From: Neurospora intermedia
Taxonomy: Eukaryota > Ascomycota > Sordariomycetes > Sordariales > Sordariaceae
Direction of reading: 5' to 3'
Assembly (NCBI GenBank): GCA_037102815.1
Contig: BTPP01000003.1
Coordinates: 5,394,001-5,458,000 of the forward strand
DNA: 64,000 nt
A model generated the notes under the pieces. It was not told the DNA's origin, did not search any database, and saw nothing but the letters and a program-made list of their open reading frames with translations. This document shows positions 1 to 11,594 of the stretch, one piece after another. Position 1 is the stretch's first letter. Each line of letters opens with the position of its first letter. A program made the position numbers and the translations under genes.

Positions 1-627
1 CATTCTCGGCAGACGCGGGCTCGGGGGCGTTTAGGCATGCCTAGAGAGAATGTCAGAAAAGTGCAATGCGAACCAAAAAGGCGCCTTTTAGCCCATACCT
101 GAATCAAGTTCTTTCCCTCGGCCTTGGTGACGAGAGGCTGCAACTTGGGAGTTGTGAAGGTGTAGACCAGGCCGGTTTCGGAAACAACGAGTAGCAGTAC
201 TTGGGTTCCTGTCAATACGGAAAGCTCGTAGGCCTAAAGCAGCAAGAACAAGGTTAGTGACATGTTGCTTGGGTACACAGAATACACGGAAGACAATGGA
301 CCACCGGCGCCAGCACGCATGTCCAGATTTGTCGTCGTCATGACAGCTTTCTTTTCTGAGCCTAAAACGTACCTTCTTCATGATACCAGCCTTGCGCTTG
401 GAAAAGGTAATGTGGCGACGCGACTTGTCGCTGATGAACTTGATTTCGATTTTGCGGCGCTCGCGGCCGCCCTTGTCATCGTCATCATCATCGTCATCGG
501 CCGTGGCCGGGCGGGCGCGCTTGACACCGCGGGGTTCGTTGTTGTTGACATTGCCATTGCCCACGGCATGCGCGTCGTCAAGCTCGGTGGGCGAGGTCTG
601 TTCGTGCTGATCGGTGATGTCGGCCAT
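1..627 (-). CDS. mcm1: MADS-box transcription factor, Mcm1/SRF type (3' part beyond window)
   Basis: Nuclear DNA-binding regulator; in fungi Mcm1 binds CC(A/T)6GG-like sites with partner factors to control mating, cell-cycle and development genes (family knowledge). Exons on the minus strand: 627-373, 233-99 and 40-1 (continues off the edge). Exon 1 encodes 85 residues with an Asp-only run (about 44-51) followed by the MADS start (GRERRKIEIKFI, RRHITFSKRKAGIMKK). Exon 2 gives AYELSVLTGTQVLLLVVSET and the rest of the MADS/SAM region, and exon 3 starts ACLNAPEP. Donors are GTACGT and GTATGG and acceptors are TTTAG and TCTAG, all keeping frame. The start at 627 is the first in-frame ATG (MADITDQ); the frame is open a little further upstream but only with a GTG. 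The rest of the C-terminal activation region is not visible. Confidence 0.93.
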
Positions 628-2605
628 TTTGGGATGTGAGGTTCCAGGTACCACGAAGATGCTGAAAAAGGTAGAATTGGTGGAGATGCTGTTTTGAGCG
701 TTGTGCCGATGGCCTAGGCTTGATCTGGAGTGTGCGGAGAGGCTGCCTTTTGTCGCGGAAACCTGGTTGGGCGCTGCACTGTATTGAGTCTGTGTGTGCC
801 GACGGCGGAAGGAAGCGAGGAATCACGTTTTTAATTTTTATTTGCTTTGTTTGACTCTTTCTCTCGAGCCTGGGGGGGTAGGTAGGTTGCTGGGGGTGGA
901 CGGTCCAGTTAGGTATGTAAAAGTAGAGGTATGTAGAGTATGTATGTATGTAATCCGTACGGCGGGGAGTGTGTGCACTGGGGGGTGACTGATTGGTGGG
1001 TAGGCGGGCAGACAAGGGCCTCCGCTGATAATCAACCTGCAGTGAGAAAGAGGTGGGTGAGCGACCGTGCGAGACACACAGTAGACTAGTTTGAAGTGAG
1101 TCTTGGCCTGGGATCCAATGGTGAAGCTCGAGGCTGGGCACCCTGACCAAGCTGGAAGCTTTGTGCAGTAGTGAGGTGTTACTCCAGCTGTTGGAGGGTA
1201 ATTGACCGTGGGTATTCGGTATAAGGCTCGGTGGGAAGGGACGGGCGGATGACTACCTAGGTGCCTGGGCTGGACTGGAGCCGGCCGGGGATTAAAGAAA
1301 CGGGACTTGTGTGATGGGGCGTGGATATCGGAGTGGAAGGTGAGGCACTGCACCTCAGGGAGAAGTGGAAGCTCTCTCAAACCGAGGAAGTGGAAAGCGG
1401 CTGAAAAAGAGAAGGCAGATTGTTGCTGCGTGTGTATGTAGGTACCGTACCTGTCAAATTGCAGTGTAATTGCACGTTTTGGGTGGTTTTGGGTTTCCTT
1501 CTGCCCCTGTTGAGGAAGCGGAGCAGATGTCAGTCAGTCGGTTGCAGCTTGACAATCTTGCCTGCAAAGGGCTTGGGCGACTGCGGAGTGATTGAAAAGA
1601 GGATAGCGAAACCTGGTGCCACCGTCCACTTTCACCACAGCACAGGCGCTACGGGCCACGGTTGAAAAAAATAAAACAAAAAGGAATGAGATGACAAGGA
1701 AGGCGGGAGGGAGGAAGGGAGGAAAGCGATTACTAACAGTCAACGGTCGTCTCTGTGGATGATTCTTTCAAACTAGAGTTGTTCTGTTCTTCTTCTGCAC
1801 TTGCATACACTGACTGACTGCAAGGTCGAAGGAGGTTGGTTAGTTAGTTGCTTGGTGCTTCAAGAGAGAGAAGTTTCCATGTCCGAGAGAGGAAAGGTGC
1901 GAGTTGCTCGAAAAGGTGGGAGCGGTAGGGTATTAGGTACCTGGCTCACGCACGTGCCAGCATAAGGCCAAGGTACTTGGCTGTACCTGTCCTCGCACGG
2001 ACCTTTACTCGACGATGGAGCCGTGGAATTCCAACTTGACTTGAACGGGGATTGCCTGGTGAAAAAAGCTCCATTCTTTGGAGCACCACCACTCACTGGC
2101 AAGCGTTCCATTAGCAAACTGGAACAAAATGCCCACTGTGATGAAGGGAAGAGAATGAAGCACACAGACAACACAACTGACACTGGAGCTGCACAGATAG
2201 ATAGACTGAGAATAGATCAAGTGGAAAGCTGGGTGTTTGTTGTTGGCTTGCTGTTCCCGGCCAACATCCACCACCACCACCCATTCACCACCTTCAAACG
2301 CCAGACTTCCCCTTTTCATTACATATGCTAGGCCCCATTTCCTATCTCACCTTTTCCACACGGGCATGCAGCCCACTCACCCTCGACGGGAATTCTCGAT
2401 AATCCCGTCCATCACCTGCCCTGTACCCCTCACCGAACTTGTGATGGACCAGGATAAGGTAATTTGCCTACCTAGAACCTAGAACCTACAATAGTGGCTG
2501 CAGAAATATAACTAGATAGTATGTACTGTCGCGTTCCGAGGCGCACGAAACAAGAGTACTTTGCAGTGGTGAAACCAATGTTAGGGGACATTGACATATG
2601 TATAA

Positions 2606-2640
2606 GAGGAGGAGGAGGAGGAGGAGGAGGAGGAGGAGAG
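2606..2640. repeat. GAG/CTC trinucleotide microsatellite
   Basis: About eleven consecutive GAG-type units in non-coding DNA upstream of mcm1. No coding frame is supported here, so it is a simple-sequence repeat. Confidence 0.9.
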
Positions 2641-3657
2641 CCACCATGCTAGCGGCACTGAGGAGGAGATTATTACAGACCGGTTTTGTTCCTAGACTTT
2701 CTCTCACCCAGCAACAAAGGCATGTATGTATGTATGTGGTATCATGAGAAGTGGAATTGCACGTCCCCGTGTCCGTGTCTCTGGAATGAATGCCCTGCCG
2801 TGCCTGCTTACCTGCGGGTTGCGCTATCGGTAGTATGGCGTGGGTCAAGACCGAACATGGAGGTGTTTGTACGAATCGAATGAGACTCCTCCAACGGCGC
2901 CGCCCCGCTTCAACCGCCGTTCCCCTGAGCATCGGAACGGAGGGCCCTGTTCGTGCTTCGTGCAGCCAGAGCCAGAAAGGTTAGTTTCCGAAAGCTTCCC
3001 CCAAGCACGCACACAAGGCACAAGTTCGAGGTTGAAAGGTCCCTTTTTTCTCGGCGATTACCTATGGCTCTGTCGACCGGCGGCGCGGCCATGTTCTCAA
3101 AGTCCACTGTGTTAGTTGCTTTCTTGGGAATTTCTAGTTCTGTCTTTGGGGTCCAGAAGCCAGGGTTTCGTCAGCAGGGGCAACGTCGAGGGCCGGGCGG
3201 TCGGTGCTCTGTTCCTGTTACCAGTGCCCACTTACGCGTCTCACGCACAGTGCATACCAGATGAAGACCGACTGTGACCGAGTTGCTGTTTGAGATCCGG
3301 GTTTGGAGCGGACGGAAGATGCTGCTGGGTGGGCGGTGCAGTAACGGCTGGACTTGTTGATATTTCCGAGCCTTTTACGGGCAATTTTGCTGCTTCCCGA
3401 GTGATCAGCCTCCAAAGCCGCGGATGTTTAATTTTATCAGCCCCAGCCTCCGTCTTGTCTCTCTTGAAGCTCGTAGCGGGGAAAATCATACAGGGTATCG
3501 AAAGGAAAGACCACGAAACGCTCAGTGCCTTTCATGGTCTTGGTTCCGTAGGGCAACCGGGCAATTCGGCTGCTAAAAACGCTTCGCACGTACTACATAC
3601 TATGTACAGGGCATGCCACTCCAAGGAACGATTGGCGTATTGTACCCGGACGGACAA

Positions 3658-3682
3658 CGGCGGCGGCGGCGGCGGCGGCGGG
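3658..3682. repeat. CGG trinucleotide microsatellite
   Basis: About eight consecutive CGG units in the same non-coding interval, ending in a short G run. Confidence 0.85.
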
Positions 3683-6600
3683 GGTAGCCGGTCAACGGAC
3701 TCGCTTCGAGTTGATTTTCTGTTTTATTTCTTTTTTTCCTCACCAGCCTCATTGTTCTACACTACTTGCCATTTTCAAAGGCTGAGACATAAACCCGTTG
3801 TGCGCGGATCACTCGAATAGTGGAAAACGAAATGACAGGAGTCTGAGAACAATGAGAAGCGAGAGTCAACAGTGCTTTCGCGTAAGGCATCCGGCAGGAC
3901 ACTTGCATCTGGGATAGCAATCTCAATGGTCTGCAGAGTTCGCCGATAGCCCAGCCCAGATTGCAGCCAGCCCATCTCTTCTTCGCAATGCTTCCCAGAC
4001 TTGCCCAGGACCTGGGTGGGATAGGCCAGCCCACACCACCTCCAAGGGTTCTCAAAGGGCCCGGAACCACATAGGGGTCCGTGACGTCCAATGAGTTTGT
4101 TGCCGAGTGTGGTTTGACAGATACCTGCCCTTTTGCTTTTTTTCTTCCTTTTTTCTTTTTCGTCTTTATTTGGATAACATAGTATACAGTTCGACATCGA
4201 AACTGAGACATTGAACTATCGAACCAGATGGATGATGCATGTGTGGGGAGGTCACCGGTCTGGTGGTGGTGTTCGTCAAGATCTGTTAATTACCCGCTGT
4301 CAGTGCCTTTGTGAAGGGTGTAGAACTATTCCACGATCTCGATTGGATTGTCGATACCCCGTGCTTGCGCATGCTTCCTAAAGATTATTCCGCCTGCGAT
4401 ATGTCGTTCTGCAGCCCTTTACTGCCGTCAAGAATGTGCAAGTCCCTTGTTTTTCGAGGCAGAGGCAGAAAGACAAGATGGGAACCTTGCCTATCATGGA
4501 CAGCCGCAGAACGATTTCAGTAACACTGGACGTTTCCGTCCGTCCGCTTTGGTTTGACTCTTCCAATCTCTCGGAACGATTATCATGATCCACGAAACGC
4601 CTCGGTATGCAGCATCCTCAACGTTCGGACAATTCATGTACATAGACCGTCCATTTGAGACAGTAGTAAAAGTAGTGCGGGTCCCGTCACCGTCCCGGCC
4701 AGCGGCGTACCTTGATGATCAGACATGGTACCTGTTGAATAGTATGCAGGTGTTATTCTGCTATCTCGAAGCCATCCTACGCAAAGAGAACACCATGCTA
4801 CCTTTACCCGTGCCATTGATGGGGCCGGCTAGGCACGGGACCAGGGGAATACCAGGGGAGTTTTGCTTGTCTGGGTTGGCGAGAGCGAGCGAGCGAGAGA
4901 GTAATCAGCCCCCGAGAAGCGTTTTTATGGAGAGGCTAGGTAGCAAATGGGTGAAATTCATGATTGTGTCAGTCCGGAATGACGCCTCCCCCCAATTGCG
5001 AGAGATAGGGGGACGCGGAGGGATGGATGGGCTGGAAGAGCTTTGTGTGTGTGTTGCTGGGCCGGCCGTGTGCCGGTGGAGCTCGCCCACGAACTGCGCT
5101 GGACTTTTGCTTCCACTGTGCCGCTCAACTTCAATCTGTTGCCCACTGGTGCCCCACCCCCCTGGGACGACCGGGGCGAGAGGCTCGCGCGCACAGTGGT
5201 CGAAGATTGGAGAAGTCCCAGGCATGGTGCCTGCAAGGATGGGAGAAGCGGGGGGGTGCGCGATAGCGCGTGATTGCGTGTGAGGAGGATTTGTGGGTTC
5301 CGACGACAGTGGGAGGGAGAAGAACTGGGGTCGACAATGTAACCTCACCCTTGGACCTACAGAACTGAAGCCATGGTGCCTCCTAAGCTGAGAGAGTTTG
5401 CCCTGACAAGCTTTTGAGCAAGCAATATTTGGGGCCCGTGTTGGGATGAGTTGTGGAGAGGCTCCAAGGTCTGCAGAGTTTAATGAGAGGATGAAATGAT
5501 GGATAGGCGGGATTCGGCTGTGTGCCATGGCCAATAATCGATTTGGCGAGCGCCGCCGTCGGGCAAGCTTGACAAGTTCCTCGGATAGGAAAGGTGTGGG
5601 ATGGCATGCAGCAGTGCTACTATGCTAGGCTGAAGGATGGGACGAGGGATGAGGTGCCCGGAAAGTAACGGCAGTTCAGGAACAGGCAACTGACAGACAG
5701 CAAAGTGCGAAGATGGAAAAGTGGACGATGCCATCATCACGGCAGACTTCAGTTCCTTCCGATTCCCGTCCCATTGTCAAATCATGAACTTTACTTTGAG
5801 TACCTAGAGGTAGTAATTAGGTTGAATCAGATGAATGAATCGGTGGCACTTGCACGAGACAAGACACAGCTGCAAGCGATGAAGGACGGGCTGGACTGGA
5901 CAATGAAAAGTGCGGAGGAAAGTGGTCGAAAACGGGCAAGTGGGTTGCTGAAAACAGGAAATGAGCAGCAGCTTCTTCTTACGGAATGACGGCCACCTTT
6001 GATTGGTTCGCCGGTCAAAGCCACGGCCTGGAACCGAGTGGGGCCCCCCTTGTCTCCGCGTCGAGGTGGGCGGGCAACCTTCAGGCAATTGAATTGAGTT
6101 TTTCCAGGCAGGCAGGCAGAGACGGGTCAGGTACACTTTTTGTCACTTGTCCTGATCGGACAGACTTGCCCCGTCTCGTAGGTTCTTGCCAGGGGCCAGT
6201 CTCCCAATGCCCGGAAGGAATGCCTTGCTGACCAGATTCTACCCGCGCCGCTATGAAGGAAGCCATTGTGACAACCGACGCCATCGGACGGGCTCCGGCA
6301 GCAGCAGCAGCACAACAGATTTCCCCTTTGGGTCAAATCACCACAAAAATCAGTGTGCCACCATCACAAGCCCAGGTGGTGAAAATGCCGGCAAAAAAAC
6401 ACAATGACCGAGGTGTCTGGGGATACTCCGCAAAGCTGATGGAATAGCCGAGTCGATAGTGTACATAGTGTACACAACACACATAATGACTTTTGCGTCA
6501 ACAAAGCTGCTTGCTTACACGCTTTCCTCATACATATTCCACTTGGTTGCTAGGGACTGACTGGAGACCGGGCGCGCTAACAAAAGAACGAAACCCGATC

Positions 6601-8601
6601 ATTCGACCGGACGTTGATGGCCCGCGTCGATGCAGCACCCAGCACCGAACAAGTTGCATCGGACGGGAGTCTTTTGCCGATGACTTTGACCCACTGAAGG
6701 CCGATGCGAGTCGATTCTTTGGCCTTTGAAGCTGAAAGTTGGCGGTCAAGTATCTCCAGCAAATCAACAAGATGAGTGTTCTACACCTGTCTTGATGGCT
6801 ACATATTGCTGACTTGTTTGTTACCTAGTCGCCTACAAGTCACGCCTGCCAGAGCCTCGTGAGCAAAACAAAACCCACACACAACAAGACATCAACTGGA
6901 GTCGTCGATTCAGCTCGCAGTTGTTCTGAGTACAGCCAATGTAAACTCCGACGTGTCCGGTTGCTGATCTTTAAACGAGGCACAGAATCAAAGAAAAGCC
7001 CCGTCATGTCTTGCGGCTGCGGCGTTCGGAGGGTTATCGCAATGACTCTGCGCCAATCAGCGCAACCACTTGAAGCCAGTCTCAACTGAGGACGAGAAGC
7101 ATGGCGGACAAAGTCAGAGAGCAACCCGTACCGAGATCCAAAGACATGGTGAGATGCCAACCGGTCAGAGGTAAGGCTGGTGGTGATATGCCATCTACTC
7201 GGAGCTCGAGTCAAGAGTCTTTCTAGTGAGAGCGGTGTCGTCGCGGCGGTGCAGTTTCCGTGTAACTGTGACCCTTGGGTACCGAGGTGTACAATCCAGA
7301 GTACGGATCGTAGCAGTATCTCGCCCAGCTGCTACACAAAAAGGTCGGCGGTAGTTATGTGTGTGTGTGTGTGTTCGCATGAATGACGCTATTGTCGAGA
7401 CCGTCGCCACCAAATGTCTAAGTGCAACCTGCAAAACAGAGAAAGCTGGCGGTCAGTCAAGCTCGGGTTTTCAGGTCTGTGCACTTGAGCGTCTGCGTTT
7501 GGCGGCGTTTCGAACAGGGCGAAGAGTTTGTGAAAGTGTCGACAATGAATGGTAAAAGAACCAAAAAAAAAGAAGAGAGATGGACCATCTGAGGTTTTGA
7601 AAAAAAGATGAAGCAAGCCTACTGTTTGAGGCTTGGATATGTTGACCTTCTTGTCGTTCGATTTCTGATGGTCCACCAGTCCCGTCCCCAGATTGGTTGG
7701 TGACATTCGTTCTCATCCAGATTTGTCGCCCTCGGCATCGTCTCTAAGCCTCTTTTTAGAGGCAGCACAGGGCGCGTAGAGGCACGTGTCTTAACAAAAA
7801 CCCCTGATTTCGTGGGCTTTGGGACGAGTCCCCTAACCGCCGCGAGGCTTGGCAGCGACCGTCCAACCGCCCAGGCCCCTGTGAAGGCCTGTCACTCAAC
7901 GACATCTGAAACGACTCATGTCAGGAACAGGCAACTCTCCTACAAACATCTCGGTCTGAAGCATCCGATGCGAGTCGCGCAATGGTAGTGCTGCCCTGGC
8001 TTTTCATCTCCGTGCAGTAACATCGTCCCCTCGTTTCTGTTTCCTGAAGCCATCGCCAAGTGGGATGCCCCCCGTCATGTGGCCAGTCTTCGCCCGTGTC
8101 TGGACTCTGGAACGTCTCTACCCTCTCTCCTTGTCTTCTTGATCGTATCGGCTTTTTGCCCTGGCTGGTCGGCTGTGCCCAGTTCGAATTGCTTGTTCCG
8201 TGCCCTTCTCCGAATTTTCCATTACTTGTCGTCTCGGCGGGTAGCTATGTAGTCCGGCCTCTCCTTTCGATGTCATGATCGGGTAAACACCAAAAGAATA
8301 TACCATTTTCAGTTCATCCTTCGCTTCCTTTTGCCTCTTGGCACCCTTCTTTCATCCGCGATTGAAATTGCAGGTCGATTTCACCGGTATCTTTCGCTCC
8401 TTAATACTCCGTACAGTCTCTCACCACTACGAAGACGCCGGTCGTCAATTCCATATAAAAAACTACAAGAAAACAAAAACTCTGTCGAGCCCGTAGACGA
8501 ACATCATCTCGGACTGAGTCCAAGGGGGCAGCCGAGTCTTTCAAGTCGAGGCTGCTCATCAACAACAACAAACATCCGAGACAACACCTACAAGAAATAC
8601 A

Positions 8602-9404
8602 ATGAGTAAAGTGCTTCTGGCCTATGTGGTCGCCGATGGCCTCTTCCTTCTGATGGGCATCTTCATGATCGCCTTCTCCGTCATTGTTCAGAACATCCAG
8701 TTTGAGGTCCCTACAGAAGGACAACAAGCAGCAAGGAATCTTTTGTACCAGAGGTTTCCTCTCACAGGTGGGTGACTGAAAGTCGACACGTTGCTTGACC
8801 TATGGTTCACATCGCTGACGGAACAAACCCTGATATAGCCGGTATCGTGAATGCCGTCTTCATCTTCGTCACATTCCTCTTCACGATTCCCGGTATAATC
8901 ACCCCCGCACGAGGATGGCTTAAGCTGGGCGGCTGGATGACCACCGTCTGCGGTATCTTCAGCCTCATCATCGGTCTCTACCTCTGGATCATGACCCTCA
9001 AGACCAAGGCGGATTTTGCTCCCTTTTATTTCAGCCAACCTCCTGAGATCCAGGAGCTTATGCAGTCAGCTGTATGTCGTCCATCCCATTTTCTTACCTG
9101 TCGCTGCACTTATGCTAACAAAACTTTCTAGTTCAAATGCTGCGGCTACTTCAATAGCACCTCCCCCGCCTTCATCACCGACGACATCTGCTCCAGCCCA
9201 GCTGCCGCCGCGCTCATGCGCCCATGTGCGACCCCCATCACCTCCTTCGCCAACGTCCTGATCGACAACATTTTTACTGCGGTCTTCGGCATGGTTGGTA
9301 TTGACGTTGTCCTTGTCATGGCGACCGCTTGTCTGCTGAAGGAGCGCAAGGAGAGGGAGCGCTTCCGTCACATCGACGAGAAGAGTGGTGCTATTGGTTT
9401 CTAA
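8602..9404 (+). CDS. pls1: Fungal tetraspanin, Pls1 type
   Basis: Four-pass membrane protein of 223 residues that organises plasma-membrane domains; in other ascomycetes Pls1 works with the Nox2 NADPH oxidase in appressorium penetration or ascospore germination (family knowledge, not shown here). Exons: 8602-8767, 8839-9071 and 9132-9404, with donors GTGGGT and GTATGT and acceptors ATAG and CTAG. Hydrophobic segments lie at about 5-30, 57-80, 88-107 and 190-213. The large extracellular loop has the tetraspanin CCG motif at C136-C137-G138 plus C153 and C165, the four-cysteine pattern expected for the family. A short charged tail follows the last helix (KERKERERFRHIDEK). The start is the first ATG of the open frame and places the first helix right after the N-terminus, as is normal for tetraspanins. 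The gene is transcribed away from mcm1. Confidence 0.92.
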
Positions 9405-11594
9405 AGAGGGTTACGCAAGCGAGGGAACGACGACATATGATTAACAGCATACACGAATCTGCCCTGCGAGCGCGCGATGATGCTGGCTTGTTGACCCCTC
9501 TTATGATGACGGACGGGAGGAAGAGCATGGAAAAGGAGAAGAAATCCTGACCGAGGGAGGAACTGGGAAAAGAAGAGTCCTGGACGGACCACACCGGAGG
9601 GAACGGACCAAACAGACTCGCAGGGCGAGAGGCCGTGAGTGGAAAGGGCAGCGGGCGGTCCAAACAAAACATCAATCATTACCACACCAAAGCCAGTGAC
9701 GCCTCGGACGCACACGACATACTTTCTCGGCTGGCTGTTGGAGGTCATCTACTCGGTGGGAGGTCTGATTAGATTGTTGGGATACATACCACGGCTGGAT
9801 GGCGAAAACGTTACAGGGACATCTATCAACCTACCTACCCCGGCTAATAAACACCACTTTCATACTCGCTTCTCAAATCCACCGATAGACAAATGATACC
9901 CCCATAAGAACACCCATTGACTCTCTCCCTCACTCATTCACCGACTGATAAGACTACGGTCAAGAATTGACATTTGCAGCACTCCATAACTACTTGTTCG
10001 TCATTGTCAAGTTCTGTACCAGTTCCATAGGTTTGGTATTTGTACTCGAGCAGGTTACATTTGAACATTAGCATAGTTGTTTTGTGTCAGTATTTCAGCC
10101 AGTGCAGTTAGCCGAACTGACTACCATGACATGCCGTGGACTCCTATGCTCTTGCCTCGTTTGATCGCTCAAGGTGCTCGCCTGTCCGCCATGAACCGGA
10201 ATCGTGGACTTGGTTCTCGGGTAATCGATACCCACCAGACGTCCGGTTGGACTTATCGTTTCTGGTTTCGCGGTATTTCTACGATTGCCGTCGTCCGTAC
10301 CCCTAATAAAAAAAAAAAGAAGAAAAGAAAAAAAAAAAGGTTGCCCGAACGTGCCCGAGGACAGATTCGAACGCCGTTGCTTCTAGATAAGAGGGCAGTT
10401 ACGGACTGAAGTGGCGCGCTTCACCTCTGCCGACTACGCTGTCTTACCCACGGCCATGTGATGACTGTACCTTCCATACACAGACCCTAAGTACTACGTA
10501 GGTAGCTGCCTCTATGAAAATTGATTTTGGCGTATTGTTCGCACTCTTCTCTCTCCATGTTGGTTTCGAGTGACACGCTTCCTCAAAGCGCCTCCCGGCC
10601 TCATTAACGACAAAGGAAGCGAACAAAATTAACCTCAAGCAATGTGGGTTGAGTAGACAGATCAAGTGCTCCTTCCACACTGAACAAGCTTCCTCAGCGT
10701 GCCTTCCAGGGTAGAAAAAGACAGAACCACCACTCGTAAAAAAAAGGAAAGACGAAAAAAGACATACAACACCAGGTTATTCGCCGGTCGTCACCGATCC
10801 GACTACTGGTCTGGCGGTCACCGGCTTATCTAAGGGAGAGCGGACGGGATCCCGAGTTTTTGCCCTGGTGCCTATGGTCGTATGTGTGTGATTGTTGTTC
10901 AGTGTTGGCAGCCGTGGGAAAAGGGAGTGGTGAGGTAGGTTATATACCTGAGGTGTGCATCCCCGTCACAGGTGCATCGACAAGAAGAACAAATGTTTGC
11001 CAGACAACAAGGAAGAGAAGCACAACACATGAAATTTCAAAGATATTTTCTTGAAATTGAGGGATTACTGCGTGCCCGTCCACACTCATCCATCAGTCCT
11101 GGCCTTGGATGTGTGATGACGGAAAGTCTGCGGGCGGACATGCTGATGCATAGAATGGATATTGTTGGGCCCTCTCCAGGCTTTAACTGCATGATGAGAT
11201 AGAATGAAGGCTCATACTTGTAACCTGCATCCAGAAGCGTTAATGTACAAGATAGAGAAAAGCGAGATGATGTGGATATTATCGGCTGCAGGTTTACCTG
11301 CATCCCCTCCCAGTTGTTGCCGAGTCACTGTTTTCGAGACGTCCTGGCCACTTGATTCCAGAACACCAAACTGGATTTCCTACGCCAACCTCCGCACGAG
11401 GAAGGGCTATCTTGACCCTGGATTTTATCACAAGCATCATCCGTTTGCTTCGAGCCGTTGGCTTAAAACACCTTTCTTGGGTTTGTGTAAGTGCCCGCAA
11501 CCTTCGGAAAGCCGCAACCACAAGAAAAGCTGACTAACAAGAAAAGAAAAACATATTACATAGCAGGATCCTTTTCCTCGCGTTTGTGACGACC
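9405..11594. other. Intergenic region between tetraspanin gene and large low-complexity gene
   Basis: No supportable protein gene. Contains the tetraspanin 3' region, A-rich tracts around 10309-10338, and on the minus strand around 10328-10436 a sequence with weak Pol III internal-promoter features (see findings). The stretch before 11595 is presumably the leader and promoter of the next gene. Confidence 0.55.

Larger units (their letters stand above)
628..8601. other. Eight-kilobase gene-free interval between divergent mcm1 and tetraspanin genes
   Basis: No frame in this stretch shows a recognisable domain or a convincing exon chain. The longest open frames (for example 4585-5283 on plus and 4905-5534 on minus) overlap each other, have erratic composition and look like chance openings in GC-rich DNA. 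It holds microsatellites (GAG at 2606-2640, GGC near 3658-3682, GT near 7361-7374), a small inverted repeat (GCCTCTTTTTAGAGGC, 7748-7763) and many T/C-rich tracts. It probably contains the promoters and 5' leaders of both flanking genes. Non-coding transcripts are possible but cannot be shown from sequence. Confidence 0.6.

Noticed and set aside
578-654. Longer N-terminus for mcm1 from position 654
   Set aside because: The upstream codon is GTG, not ATG; the ATG at 627 gives the MADITDQ start.
4585-5283. 232-codon open frame on the plus strand
   Set aside because: Overlaps an equally long frame on the other strand, has no motif and erratic composition; most likely a chance frame.
10339-10450. 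Functional tRNA gene on the minus strand
   Set aside because: B-box-like sequence present, but neither the T arm nor the D arm pairs, so no cloverleaf forms.
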